Assembly: GCF_900105725.1 (NCBI RefSeq)
Contig: NZ_FNLM01000034.1
Location: 1,488,001 to 1,552,000 of the forward strand
Origin: Gordonia westfalica
Lineage (GTDB): Bacteria > Actinomycetota > Actinomycetes > Mycobacteriales > Mycobacteriaceae
DNA length: 64,000 nt
Reading direction: 5' to 3'
Shown: in pieces, positions 18,419 to 26,957 of the stretch
How positions within the stretch are numbered: the stretch's first letter is position 1
Layout of the letters: every line of letters starts with the position of its first letter
Translations under genes and position numbers: made by a program
The notes under the pieces: generated by a model
Seen by the model: the letters and a program-made list of their open reading frames with translations, nothing else
Told to the model about the DNA's origin: nothing
Database searches by the model: none

Positions 18419-19155
18419 GCGACACGACCGGCCGGGAGCACGGTCCGGACTTCGATGCGCCGACCTTCGCCGAACACCTCTACGCCGATTTCCCTGAGGG
18501 ACTCCGCACCAACATGGTGATGAGCATCGACGGTTCGGTGAGCTTCCGGGGCCGGGTCGGCCCGTTGTCCTCACCGGCCGACCGTGCTCTCTTCCACGCT
18601 CTTCGGGCGCTGTCCGACGTCGTGCTCGTCGGCGCGGCCACCGCGCGGGTCGAAAAGTACGGTCCCCCAGCCCTTTCCCCCGAGCTGACCGAATTGCGGT
18701 CACGCACCCGCGGCTCGGGAACCTCGGACATCCCACGCCTGGCGATCGTCTCGCTGTCCTGTTCGCTGCCCGAGAAGTCGCTCGACGTACCGCCCGGACA
18801 ACGTCCGATCGTCATCACCTCCGCGCGTGCCGACACCTCCGCAGTGGGCGACCGGGCGGAGGTGATCGCCGTGGGCGACGAGACCATCGACCTTCCCGCC
18901 GCGATCGACGAACTGCGCGCCCGGGGGCTACACCGCATCAATTGCGAGGGCGGTCCGAGCCTGCTCGACAAACTCACCGAAGCCGACCTCGTCGACGAGT
19001 TCTGCGTGACGATGGCTCCTCAGGTGACCGCCGAGGGCAACCCGGTCACCGACCCTGCCGCCGCTGTCCTGAGTCCGCTCGACACCCCGCGTCGATTCCG
19101 GCTCAAACACGCCGTCCCCCACGGCGACGACGTCTTCCTGCGCTACGTGAGGTGA
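18415..19155 (+). CDS. RibD C-terminal-domain (pyrimidine reductase) family protein
   Basis: 246 residues of the dihydrofolate-reductase-like RibD_C fold: NMVMSIDGSVSFRGRVGPL, then DVVLVGAATARVEKYG, and INCEGGPSLLDKL. Bona fide RibD catalyses the NADPH-dependent reduction step of riboflavin synthesis, but this stand-alone form has no deaminase domain and is not in a rib operon, so its substrate is unknown. Stop-start overlap with the upstream flavin reductase suggests a shared redox task. Confidence 0.85.
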   Translation: MSDTTGREHGPDFDAPTFAEHLYADFPEGLRTNMVMSIDGSVSFRGRVGPLSSPADRALFHALRALSDVVLVGAATARVEKYGPPALSPELTELRSRTRGSGTSDIPRLAIVSLSCSLPEKSLDVPPGQRPIVITSARADTSAVGDRAEVIAVGDETIDLPAAIDELRARGLHRINCEGGPSLLDKLTEADLVDEFCVTMAPQVTAEGNPVTDPAAAVLSPLDTPRRFRLKHAVPHGDDVFLRYVR

Positions 19156-19217
19156 CATCACGTCCTCGTGGCGGCCATATCGGTATCCGTGTCGGGGCCA
19201 CCGTTAGGCTTTCGACC

Positions 19218-19451
19218 ATGAGTAAGAAGAAGAGCTGGAAAGAGCTATCCCCCACCGCAAAAGCCACCATCGTGACGGTCGCCGCCGTCGACGCGGGCAC
19301 GAGGGTCTGGGCCCTGCGGGATCTGGCCGGACGGCGTCCCGAGGAGATCAACGGCCCCAAGCGCGCCTGGGTGATCGGCCTGTCGTTCGGTTCGACCGCC
19401 GGCATCGCACCGGCGATCTACCTGCTGTGGGGCCGCAAGCGCCGGGGATGA
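19218..19451 (+). CDS. small membrane protein
   Basis: 77 residues: a lysine-rich start MSKKKSWKELSPTAK, a hydrophobic helix (TIVTVAAVDAGTRVWAL), a charged loop containing RRPEEINGPKRAW, and a second helix (VIGLSFGSTAGIAPAIYLLW) with a positive tail. The two-helix layout and the loop recall the PLDc_N/DUF5652 type small actinobacterial proteins. Function unknown. Confidence 0.75.
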   Translation: MSKKKSWKELSPTAKATIVTVAAVDAGTRVWALRDLAGRRPEEINGPKRAWVIGLSFGSTAGIAPAIYLLWGRKRRG

Positions 19452-19463
19452 CGTCACCGGGAG

Positions 19464-19499
19464 GCGCCGTCGAGCGTTCCGCGGAACGTTCGACGGCGC
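19464..19499. terminator. bidirectional hairpin between convergent genes
   Basis: 17-bp stem with one G-T pair (19464-19480 with 19483-19499) and only two loop bases, between the convergent small membrane protein and the multicopper oxidase. Good placement for ending both transcripts. Confidence 0.75.
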
Positions 19500-19521
19500 G
19501 CCTGCGTGCGGCTGTCCCCGG

Positions 19522-21387
19522 TCAGGGCACCACGCGGTAGCGCAGCATCATGTCGTGATCCTCGTGGTCGAGGATGTGGCAGTGCCAGACATATCCCTGG
19601 AGATCCTTGGTGACCATGCCGTGAACCGGTGTGGCTCCGGCGTGGTGGTGCCCCGGCGACATCGGCGATGCCACCCCGTGGCCACCTGACGGCCGGGTCC
19701 ACGACTTCGTCGGGTCGGAGGAGAAGACCGCGTCCGGATCGAAGCCGAGTTCGTCGGCGGTCGGGAACCGAACGACGATCGACGTCACGTGCCCGCCGGT
19801 CGCGTGCACGGTGTCTTTCCAGCCGGCCTCCCACGCCGCCGGACCGCGCATCGGACCGGCATAGAAGCGGCTCGGGTCCGGCGCCCAGCGGGTGCCGATC
19901 GGCGGCTGCGGATTCGCCGCCTGATACTCGACGGTGCGAAGTGGCCGTCGTCCGAGGATGCGGAACATGACCAGATGCAGGTGGACCGGATGCGGGTCCG
20001 GGGTGATGTTGATGATGTCCCAGCGTTCGGTGGTGCCCGCCCGCGGCTTCTCTATCTGGGGGTCGGAGTAGCGCAGGTTGTTCAACGACATGATGGCCGG
20101 GGGAACACGCAGTTCGTAGGGCTGGGAGACGCTGACCCGCCGGACGCGTTGCGGTTCGGCGATCGGCGGGATCAGGGCGGGCCGTCCCCTACCGCCCCGC
20201 AGCGTCGTGGGGACGCCTCGTCGGTCGCCGCGCGCGGCGCCGGCGATGAACCGGCAGAACCGCGTCATGGCCACCTCGCCGAGCATCAGAGCCTGGAACG
20301 GCGGCACCATGTCGTTGCACAGATCGACGGTCTCGCCGGGTGCCAGTGAGCTGAAATCGACCAGCAGGTCAAAGCGTTCGCCCGGCGCGGCCTCGAACGA
20401 GCGGGTCGCGACCGGCGCGCTGAGCAGTCCGCCCTCGTTGCCGATCACCCAGAAGCGCATGCGGTTCGAGAAGAACAGGCGCCACACCGAGAACGACGCC
20501 GCATTGATCAGACGGAACCTGTACAGCCCGCGATCGACGGCCGTCCTCGGCCACACCTTGCCGTTGACGAGTCCGCGGTCGCCGACCGCCCCGCCCTCCC
20601 ACATGCCCTGCGGGACAACCGGTGTCGAGCGTAGCGACTGGTGACCGTCGTCGCGGAAGATCTTCTCCTGCAAGATCAGCGGGATCTCGTACTCACCGGC
20701 CGGGAGTCCGAGCGGATTGTCCGGCCTGCCGGTGTCGTGATCGTCGCGCAGGAAGTACATCCCCGCCAGGCCCGCATAGACGTTGGCACGCGTGATGGCC
20801 ATCGCGTGATCGTGATACCAGAGATGGCCTGCCTCTTGACGATTCGGGAACTCGAAGAGCGACGTGCCATGGTGCGGCAGCATCAGCCGTTCCGGGTTGC
20901 CGTCGAACTGCGGTGGGGTCACGCCGCCGTGCAGGTGCATGGAGGTGACCGGTGTGTCCCGATAGCGTTCGGACACCCCGTGCAAGGAGGTGTCCAGATC
21001 GGCCGCGAAGATGTGCTTGCCGAGTTCGCTGCGATAGTGCACGGTCGTCTGCTCGCCGACGTGCGCCTCGATGGTCGGCCCCAGGTACGACTCATCGTTG
21101 TACGCCATCGTCGGAACCTTCGGCTGGTCGCGGTGGAACCTACTGCTCGTGGTCCGCGCGACGATGTCGATCGGTTGTGTGGGCGACGAGGTGATGGTGC
21201 TCGGGATCGGGAGGTCGTCGACGTACGGGGCCATCTCCGGCGAATGGAAGATGGTCGGCAGCTTGATGGGCGGCGACTTCAGGGGCGGCACCGGGTCCGC
21301 GCCCGCCGACGGGGTGCCGAGACGGCCCGCCATCGCGGCCGACGCGGTGGCGGCGGTTGTCCCCCACAGAAATTGCCGACGATTCAT
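19522..21387 (-). CDS. Tat-exported multicopper oxidase (CotA/bilirubin-oxidase-like)
   Basis: About 621 residues. The leader MNRRQFLWGTTAATASAAMA is a twin-arginine signal, so the enzyme is folded and loaded before export. All four copper-ligand blocks are present: HLHGGVTPP, LWYHDHAMAITR, HPVHLHLVMF and WHCHILDHEDHDMM (type 1 Cys-His-Met included). The spacing and the long first domain fit the CotA/phenoxazinone-synthase branch rather than the short two-domain laccases. Likely oxidises phenolics, bilirubin-like compounds or metals. A TetR gene and operator lie directly upstream in the divergent direction. An in-frame ATG four codons earlier (21399) is the alternative start. Confidence 0.9.
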   Translation of the reverse strand: MNRRQFLWGTTAATASAAMAGRLGTPSAGADPVPPLKSPPIKLPTIFHSPEMAPYVDDLPIPSTITSSPTQPIDIVARTTSSRFHRDQPKVPTMAYNDESYLGPTIEAHVGEQTTVHYRSELGKHIFAADLDTSLHGVSERYRDTPVTSMHLHGGVTPPQFDGNPERLMLPHHGTSLFEFPNRQEAGHLWYHDHAMAITRANVYAGLAGMYFLRDDHDTGRPDNPLGLPAGEYEIPLILQEKIFRDDGHQSLRSTPVVPQGMWEGGAVGDRGLVNGKVWPRTAVDRGLYRFRLINAASFSVWRLFFSNRMRFWVIGNEGGLLSAPVATRSFEAAPGERFDLLVDFSSLAPGETVDLCNDMVPPFQALMLGEVAMTRFCRFIAGAARGDRRGVPTTLRGGRGRPALIPPIAEPQRVRRVSVSQPYELRVPPAIMSLNNLRYSDPQIEKPRAGTTERWDIINITPDPHPVHLHLVMFRILGRRPLRTVEYQAANPQPPIGTRWAPDPSRFYAGPMRGPAAWEAGWKDTVHATGGHVTSIVVRFPTADELGFDPDAVFSSDPTKSWTRPSGGHGVASPMSPGHHHAGATPVHGMVTKDLQGYVWHCHILDHEDHDMMLRYRVVP

Positions 21388-21435
21388 CCTCTGCCCCACG
21401 CGATCCCCTTACCCCGACGGACTTGAAACCGACGA

Positions 21436-21454
21436 ACCATACCATCGGTATGGT
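21436..21454. promoter_or_regulatory. operator palindrome between the copper oxidase and TetR genes
   Basis: ACCATACC and GGTATGGT, a perfect 8-bp inverted repeat around ATC, in the 178-base divergent region. Size and symmetry suit a TetR-family dimer, so the neighbouring regulator probably binds here and controls one or both genes. Confidence 0.65.
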
Positions 21455-21565
21455 CGTTGTCGACACCGCCCTGCGCGCCGCCTCGAATGTCGGATCGTCG
21501 CTGGTCGTCGTGGTGTACTCGATCACGAGCATCATCCGCGCCGACCGGAGAGGATCGCCCAGCAG

Positions 21566-22174
21566 ATGACCGAGTCCCGTCGGAGCCCACGCCTGCGCGC
21601 CACCGACTGGGTGGACGCCGCTTTCACCTTGCTCACCTCCGAAGGTGAGCACGGGGTCACGATCGCCCGGTTGTGCACGACGCTGACAGTCACCAAGGGC
21701 AGCTTCTACTGGCACTTCAGAGACCTCGACGCCTTGTGGGAAGCGATGGCCGTGCGCTGGCAGGAGATGAACCGTCGACGCGTCGCCGACCTGGACAAGC
21801 TCGCCGAGATGCCACCCGATGCCCGCCTGATCGCTTTGTCGACGATGCTCATCGGCGAAGATCACCTGACGGTCGAACGCGCCATCCGGAACCGGGCACG
21901 CAGCAACGACAACGTCGCCGACACGGTGCGCAACATCGACGCCGAGATCTTCGGGGCGGTCGAGAGCATCTTGGGAGAATTCGAGATGAGCCCGGGTCAG
22001 GCCCGTCTGTTGTCCGGCGTCCTGGTGTACGCCGGAATCGGCTACATCCACGGACACGAAGGCCTACCGACCATTTCCCCGGACGACATACAGCGCGCTC
22101 TACCCGGATTGTTGTCCTTGCCCCTGGCCGGACCGTTCGACGATCCGGAACCGCCTACGCCGGACCTCCACTGA
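21566..22174 (+). CDS. TetR-family transcriptional regulator
   Basis: 202 residues with an N-terminal TetR DNA-binding domain: WVDAAFTLLTSEGEHGVTIA and LCTTLTVTKGSFYWHFRDLD. The C-terminal ligand domain is not of a recognised class. It is divergent from the multicopper oxidase with a palindrome between them, which suggests local regulation. The ATG at 21566 is preceded by a GGAGAGGA site at suitable distance; a longer open frame upstream covers the operator and is not coding. Confidence 0.9.
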   Translation: MTESRRSPRLRATDWVDAAFTLLTSEGEHGVTIARLCTTLTVTKGSFYWHFRDLDALWEAMAVRWQEMNRRRVADLDKLAEMPPDARLIALSTMLIGEDHLTVERAIRNRARSNDNVADTVRNIDAEIFGAVESILGEFEMSPGQARLLSGVLVYAGIGYIHGHEGLPTISPDDIQRALPGLLSLPLAGPFDDPEPPTPDLH

Positions 22175-22238
22175 CGCGTGCGACCCACCGGTGTCGTCCG
22201 TTCGATGGTGGGAGCGCCCGGCGACTAACGTCTGCGCC

Positions 22239-22712
22239 ATGCAACCAGACCGCAGCCGACAGGTCACCTGGGTTCTCGCCGGGATCGCGGTGCTCCTCGT
22301 GGCGGTGTTAGCCGTACTCGCCGCCTACACATTCACCCGGGGCCGCGGCGACAGCGCCGACGCTGCTCCGGTCACCGTGACGGTCACGAGTACGCCGGCC
22401 CAGGCGCCGGCTCCTGCACCGGCCCCACCACCGGTGAACACACAACCGGCGCCGACGGGATCGACGCCCTCGGAGGGCGGCTTCTGCTACGAATCAGAAG
22501 CGCGGTCGTTCGGCACCGCGGCCGGCGGAACGAGCCTCGTGTGCAACTACATGGGCGCGGATGGAGGCTTCAGATGGGTTCGCCACGCGGACAACGACGG
22601 GTCCGTCCACAACCTCGGCGAACCCTGCGACCCAGCCGTCGACAAGGTGGCACAGGACCCATCCGGCAAGGCGATCATGTGCGGCGGCCAGTTATGGGTC
22701 GACGGCCCCTGA
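22239..22712 (+). CDS. membrane-anchored or secreted protein with a Pro/Ala linker
   Basis: 157 residues: a short basic start, one transmembrane helix (VLAGIAVLLVAVLAVLAAYT), a threonine/proline/alanine-rich linker, and a compact C-terminal domain with four cysteines (GGFCYESEARSFGTAAGG, LVCNYMG, GEPCDPA, IMCGGQLW), probably two disulfides outside the cell. Domain family not recognised. Confidence 0.75.
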   Translation: MQPDRSRQVTWVLAGIAVLLVAVLAVLAAYTFTRGRGDSADAAPVTVTVTSTPAQAPAPAPAPPPVNTQPAPTGSTPSEGGFCYESEARSFGTAAGGTSLVCNYMGADGGFRWVRHADNDGSVHNLGEPCDPAVDKVAQDPSGKAIMCGGQLWVDGP

Positions 22713-22805
22713 GTGCCAGGAGAAGCGCTACCTCGAACCACAAGCGCCAGTTGCGAATAGCGCTCCTACTTAGGAAATGGCGACTCTTCGTTCGCGTATG
22801 CGCCC

Positions 22806-23219
22806 TCAGATCAGTTCGGGCAGTACACATTCGGTCAGCGGCGCGAGATCCGGCGGCAACGCCGAACCGTCGAGCGGTTGCCAACGCAATTCGGCGATCT
22901 CGGCCGCGGGGCTCAACGTGTCCGCATCCCGATCCAGCGGCGTCGAGCAGACGAAGACGGCCGCCTCGACGTCGAATCCGTCCTCGTTGGCGGCGACGGC
23001 CCGGTAATCGCCGCGCGGCTGCAACTGGGAGGGGTCGAGCTCGAGCTGCAGTTCCTCCCGGCACTCCCTGATCGCCGTCTGCAGCGCACTCTCGCCGGGT
23101 TCGGGCTTGCCTCCGGGAAACATGAATCGGGAGGTGCCGCGCTTGCGCACGGTCAGGACAGCACCGGCGGTATCCCGCAGGACCACCGCACTCACGCGGA
23201 TGACAGCTGAATCGACCAC
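22806..23219 (-). CDS. NUDIX hydrolase
   Basis: 137 residues with a complete Nudix box starting at GGKPEPGESALQTA and ending IRECREELQLEL; the consensus REUXEE core is intact although the usual terminal Gly is Leu. Likely hydrolyses a nucleoside-diphosphate derivative. The N-terminal strand RVSAVVLRDTAGAVLTVRK and the MFPGG lead-in resemble MutT/ADP-ribose pyrophosphatase-like members. GTG start at 23219. Convergent with the gene at 22239. Confidence 0.9.
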   Translation of the reverse strand: MVDSAVIRVSAVVLRDTAGAVLTVRKRGTSRFMFPGGKPEPGESALQTAIRECREELQLELDPSQLQPRGDYRAVAANEDGFDVEAAVFVCSTPLDRDADTLSPAAEIAELRWQPLDGSALPPDLAPLTECVLPELI

Positions 23220-23350
23220 AGAGTCACCTTATGTCGGCACCCGCAGGCGGCGGACCCCGGCCGACGACGGCGTAGGCGTAGGCTCGAAACGGCGTCGAAA
23301 CTCATTGAAGGGCTGGACTTTCGGAGCAGAACGCAGAGGAGGCAACCACC

Positions 23351-24409
23351 GTGACATGGACCGGCGACCCGATCTGGCTGGCCGACGTGCTGCGCGCAGA
23401 GGGCCTCACCGTGATCGAACACGCCGGTTGGCTCGGCCGCGGCCACGGCGACTTCCGCGACCTGCGCGGGGTGATGTGCCATCACACCGCGGGCGGCGGC
23501 CCCAACGACTGGCGGATCGTGCAGAACGGGCGGCCCGGCCTACCCGGACCACTCGCACAACTCGTCCTCGAACGCGACGGCACATATCGCGTGATCGCTG
23601 CCGGGGTTGCCTGGCACGCCGGCGCCGGCTCCTATCCGGGCTGGCCGACCGACAACGCCAACTGGCATGTCATCGGGATCGAGGGAGTGAACGACGGGGT
23701 CGGTCAGGCCTGGCCGGCGGTCCAGATGGATGCCTACCGGCGTGGCTGTGCGGCGATCCTCCGCCGGATCGGCCGCCCCGCCTCGGATTGTGTCGGGCAC
23801 AAGGAGTGGTCGTCGGAGGGCAAGATCGACCCGAACTTCGGCATGGCGTCGTTCCGCGCGGAGGTCGCCCGCCTCATCGCCGCGGGCCCACCGGCGCCGG
23901 TGGAGAACGAGATCGACGCCGAGGCCGAAGTCGCCCGTGCCTGGATCGGGAACCGGATCACGCCCGGTGAACTGGTCACCGCGGACGGCATCGGACGCTA
24001 CGCCCGGTTTGCGAACGGCTCGGTCTACTGGCACCCCTACGTCAGAAACGGCGATGCGACGGCCGTTCCGGCACACCTGATGGAGACCTACGCGCGGTAC
24101 GGCCACGAATCCGGGTTCCTCGGCTACCCGACCCTGCGCCACACCGTGGTGCCCGGCGTCGGCGACATCCAGGCCTTCGAAGGCGGCACCCTGTATCGCC
24201 GCTACGGCCACGACGGGTTCCCGGTGCGCGGCGTCATCGGCACGCGCTGGGCGGCGGAAGGCTACGAAACCGGGCCGTTGGGCTGGCCGATCTCCGACGA
24301 ATACGACAACGGCACCGGCGGTCTCGCACAGGACTTCCAGAACGGGCGACTGCAGTGGGACCCGTCCGGAGTGGTGAAGGAGATCAATCGCCGCAGCGAT
24401 GACCGTTGA
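23351..24409 (+). CDS. N-acetylmuramoyl-L-alanine amidase with LGFP repeats
   Basis: 352 residues. Residues 35-170 form an Amidase_2 (zinc) domain: MCHHTAGGGPNDW, VAWHAGAG and GHKEWSSEGKIDPNFG carry the zinc ligands and catalytic residues. The C-terminal half has LGFP-type repeats (ESGFLGYPTLRH, GFPVRGVIGTRW, TGPLGWPISDEY), which in mycolic-acid bacteria bind the cell wall. There is no signal peptide, unusual for a wall hydrolase and reminiscent of phage lysins, although no phage genes surround it. GTG start at 23351. Confidence 0.9.
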   Translation: MTWTGDPIWLADVLRAEGLTVIEHAGWLGRGHGDFRDLRGVMCHHTAGGGPNDWRIVQNGRPGLPGPLAQLVLERDGTYRVIAAGVAWHAGAGSYPGWPTDNANWHVIGIEGVNDGVGQAWPAVQMDAYRRGCAAILRRIGRPASDCVGHKEWSSEGKIDPNFGMASFRAEVARLIAAGPPAPVENEIDAEAEVARAWIGNRITPGELVTADGIGRYARFANGSVYWHPYVRNGDATAVPAHLMETYARYGHESGFLGYPTLRHTVVPGVGDIQAFEGGTLYRRYGHDGFPVRGVIGTRWAAEGYETGPLGWPISDEYDNGTGGLAQDFQNGRLQWDPSGVVKEINRRSDDR

Positions 24410-24514
24410 TCACCTAACGCGCCCGTCGGTGAGCCGATATGCCCGATTTGACCGAAACGGTTGTTACTGTGCTCGAGGCCATAACTCCGGCCATCGGCTA
24501 CCGAAAGGAACGGC

Positions 24515-25303
24515 GTGGCATCCTCCTGGGAGATCCTGAAGGCATCGGCGCGAATCTTGCGATCCCGCAAGGAACTGGCGATGTTTCCGGTGCTGTCCGG
24601 TTGCACCCTGGGCATCCTCGCCATCGCGTTGGCCATTGTGATCGTCAGCATTCCGGGACTGCAGGACTCCACCGCAGCGCTGGTCATCGTGGTGGCGGCC
24701 TCCTACTTCATAGGGGCGTACGTACTCACCTTCTGGCAGGCCGCGCTCATCTCACAGGCCGACGCCACACTCGACGGCGGCGACCCGAGCGTCGGCGGCG
24801 GTATCGCTCGGGCGACGCAGGCCGGAGTGCGCCTGGCCCCGTGGGCAGCGGTTGTCGCGACCGTGTCGTTCCTGCTGAACGTCGCCGAACGTCGCCTGCC
24901 GGTACTCAACGTCGTATTCGACCTGGCCTGGAACGTGACCTCCTTCCAGGTCTTGCCGATGATGGTTCTCGAGGGCGAGTCCGTGCCCGGTGCCGTGCGG
25001 CGCGCCAAAGAAGCGTTCCGGGCGGTCTGGGGCCGCAACATCATCGGTGTCGCGAGCACCGGGCTGATCTCGCTTGTGCCGGCCGTGCCCGGTGCGGTCC
25101 TGATCTGGTTGGCGCTCACCAAACTCGACGGCGCGATGATCGTCGTCGTGGCGCTCATCGGGGTTCTGTTCATCGCCGCGGGCGCCGTCATCGCATCCGC
25201 ACTAAAGGGCATCTACCAGATCGTGCTGCACCACTACCTGGTCGACCGTCGGATGCCTGAGGCATTCGGCGGGGTTGACGGGAACCAGTTGGTTCGTACC
25301 TAG
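24515..25303 (+). CDS. DUF6159-like polytopic membrane protein
   Basis: 262 residues with about six hydrophobic segments. The N-terminus SSWEILKASARILRSRKELA followed by MFPVLSG is the hallmark of the DUF6159 family of unknown function. GTG start after GAAAGGAA. Its transcript ends at the strong hairpin 25362-25399. Confidence 0.8.
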   Translation: MASSWEILKASARILRSRKELAMFPVLSGCTLGILAIALAIVIVSIPGLQDSTAALVIVVAASYFIGAYVLTFWQAALISQADATLDGGDPSVGGGIARATQAGVRLAPWAAVVATVSFLLNVAERRLPVLNVVFDLAWNVTSFQVLPMMVLEGESVPGAVRRAKEAFRAVWGRNIIGVASTGLISLVPAVPGAVLIWLALTKLDGAMIVVVALIGVLFIAAGAVIASALKGIYQIVLHHYLVDRRMPEAFGGVDGNQLVRT

Positions 25304-25361
25304 CTGTTCTGAACTGGCGAGCTGTCGCTCCGCCCGGCAGGGCAGCAACGATGTCCGAAAT

Positions 25362-25399
25362 GAAAACACCCTTTCCGTAGGATCGGAAAGGGTGTTTTC
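25362..25399. terminator. strong bidirectional terminator, probably the original tRNA-Ala terminator
   Basis: Perfect 16-bp stem (GAAAACACCCTTTCCG at 25362-25377 with its complement at 25384-25399) and a 6-base loop, with A/T-rich ends on both sides. It ends the membrane-protein transcript. On the other strand it directly follows a copy of the tRNA-Ala 3' end (25402-25416), which suggests that it terminated the tRNA before the insertion. Confidence 0.85.
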
Positions 25400-25401
25400 T
25401 T

Positions 25402-25416
25402 GTGGAGCTAAGGGGA
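25402..25416. repeat. 15-bp direct repeat of the tRNA-Ala 3' end (left attachment-like site)
   Basis: GTGGAGCTAAGGGGA, identical to 26958-26972, which is the last part of the tRNA-Ala(GGC) gene. It marks the outer end of a 1.56-kb insertion. Identity stops right after these 15 bases. Confidence 0.65.
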
Positions 25417-25554
25417 ACGACGACGAACACCGCCCCGTTCGGCTACGACCGACTTGACCCGGCGTGGCCCGGTGGCGACGCGGGGTAGCCGTGGACAATC
25501 CACAGCCCACCAGAGGGAATTGCGTTTATTTCGATTAGTCGGCAAACTGGCTAC

Positions 25555-26085
25555 ATGAGCACCCCCACGGCACCCCGCAGAAAAGGAACATTCTTTCCTC
25601 CGACAGACGCCACCAACCTCGACGCCCTCATGGACCTTTCGAAGTTCCTCGACCACCACGACGAGCCAGCTGCGCTCCTCGGTCCCGACGGGGAGCAAAT
25701 CCCCCTCCCGCTAGAGGTCTACAGCACGCTGACACAGATCGTGGAAGCAATGCGCGCTCACCGTGCAGTCGTTGTCGCTCCGGTCGATCAGAAGCTCTCG
25801 ACGCAGGAGGCTGCGGACTATCTAGGCATCAGCCGCCCCACGCTTATCAAACTGCTGGAGAGCGGGAAGATCCCGTACGAGACCGTCGACGGCAGCCGTC
25901 ACAGGCGTGTAGAGCTGGGCGACCTGCTCGACTATCAGTCACAGCGGACCGTGGAACGTCGCAGGGCGCTGCAAGCACTTGTGGCCGGCGCTGAAGAAAG
26001 TGGCTTGTACGACGTGCCGGCCGAGGACTACCACGAGGCCATACGCACCGCTCGCCACGAGATCGCCGAGGAGAGAAAGGGGTAA
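25555..26085 (+). CDS. helix-turn-helix (excisionase-type) protein, antitoxin-like partner of a PIN protein
   Basis: 176 residues. The N-terminal half (AALLGPDGEQIPLPLEVYST) is typical of a widespread actinobacterial family, and residues 83-125 form an excisionase/MerR-type DNA-binding domain: LSTQEAADYLGISRPTLIKL, LESGKIPYETVDGSRHRRV, with DLLDYQ. Homologues with this layout usually precede a PIN-domain gene and are thought to be the antitoxin of a type II-like pair. Here the stop overlaps the PIN start by one base (TAATG). It lies within the tRNA-Ala insertion and seems intact. Confidence 0.88.
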   Translation: MSTPTAPRRKGTFFPPTDATNLDALMDLSKFLDHHDEPAALLGPDGEQIPLPLEVYSTLTQIVEAMRAHRAVVVAPVDQKLSTQEAADYLGISRPTLIKLLESGKIPYETVDGSRHRRVELGDLLDYQSQRTVERRRALQALVAGAEESGLYDVPAEDYHEAIRTARHEIAEERKG

Positions 26086-26647
26086 TGGCGGGGTTTCGCG
26101 TGGTGCTCGACGCGTGCGTTCTGGTGCCGATCAACAGAGTTGATCCACTCCTCACATTCGCCGAGCAACGGGCGTACTTTCCGCTGTGGAGCGACCGGAT
26201 CATGGACGAGACGGTGCGCGGTATCCACCGGGCGACGAAGGGCCGTGTCTCCGAGGAGCGGGCTCGAACACGGGTCGACGCCATGAATAATGCCTTCGAA
26301 GACGCCTGCGTGGAGGGCTGGGAGCCACTAGAAGCTGCGATCGCGGGGATGCCCGACCCTGATGACCGCCACGTTGTAGCAGCCGCCGTGAGAGGCCACG
26401 CGACAACATCAAACACTTCCCGAAGTCCCTCCTGGAGCCACTGGGGCTCCACACGCGCAGCTGTGACCGGTTCCTCTTGGACCTACTCCACCGCAACCCT
26501 GCACGGGCGGTGGCCTGCGTAGCCCAGACTGCCGACAAGCGCAGACACCCGCCAGTTACTACCGAGCTGTTCCTTGAAGCGCTCTCCGCTTCTGGCGCAA
26601 AGAGTTTCGTCCGAGAGATCACGCCATACTTCGAGTCAGGGAGCTGA
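26085..26647 (+). pseudogene. PIN-domain RNase toxin-like gene, disrupted by a small deletion
   Basis: N-terminus MAGFRVVLDACVLVPINRVD has the first PIN acidic residue (Asp9), DETVRGI and PDPDDRHVVAAAVRGHA carry others. After GHA at about 26400 the frame is lost; one frame over it resumes as NIKHFPKSLLEPLGLHTRSC, then DRFLLDLLHRNP, and ends at 26645-26647. The usual TIVTxN block before NIKHFP is absent, and about 16 bases seem to be deleted, removing the last metal ligand and shifting the frame. The toxin is therefore probably dead while its antitoxin is intact. Confidence 0.82.
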
Positions 26648-26691
26648 ACAGACGAGACCCCATAGCCTCACGGGGTATTCGTGTTTCAGCT

Positions 26692-26800
26692 ATGGCTGAG
26701 GCGCTGGCGTTGGACACCGGGTGGGACGAAGACGAGCTCGTCGCCACGCGTGAGGATGGCACCCCCATCTCGCCGGAGCGGTGGTGCGACGGCCACTCAT
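26692..26800 (+). pseudogene. possible tyrosine-integrase remnant
   Basis: A short stretch, AEALALDTGWDEDELVATRE followed by DGTPISPERWCD, resembles the segment of phage-type tyrosine recombinases that precedes the catalytic HxxR box (family pattern: LVF-REDGTP-HPERF). The catalytic residues are not present and the frame degenerates. It sits next to the tRNA-Ala end, where an integrase gene would be expected. The similarity is from memory of the family and is weak. Confidence 0.35.
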
Positions 26801-26913
26801 CAGACATCACGGCCGTCTACCCTTCGCCACCGCATGACTGTGAGGCTGCGGGACGAATGACGGCCTACTCGGACCCCGTCGCCGACTGCCCTCCACGGCC
26901 CGACCACAAGACA

Positions 26914-26954
26914 ACGACAGAACCCTTCCGACGCGGTCGGAAGGGTTCTGTCGT
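26914..26954. terminator. terminator after tRNA-Ala, on the inserted side
   Basis: Perfect 19-bp stem (26914-26932 with 26936-26954) and a 3-base loop, four bases beyond the tRNA 3' end. It now terminates the tRNA-Ala transcript, and differs in sequence from the equivalent hairpin at 25362-25399. Confidence 0.8.
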
Positions 26955-26957
26955 GGA

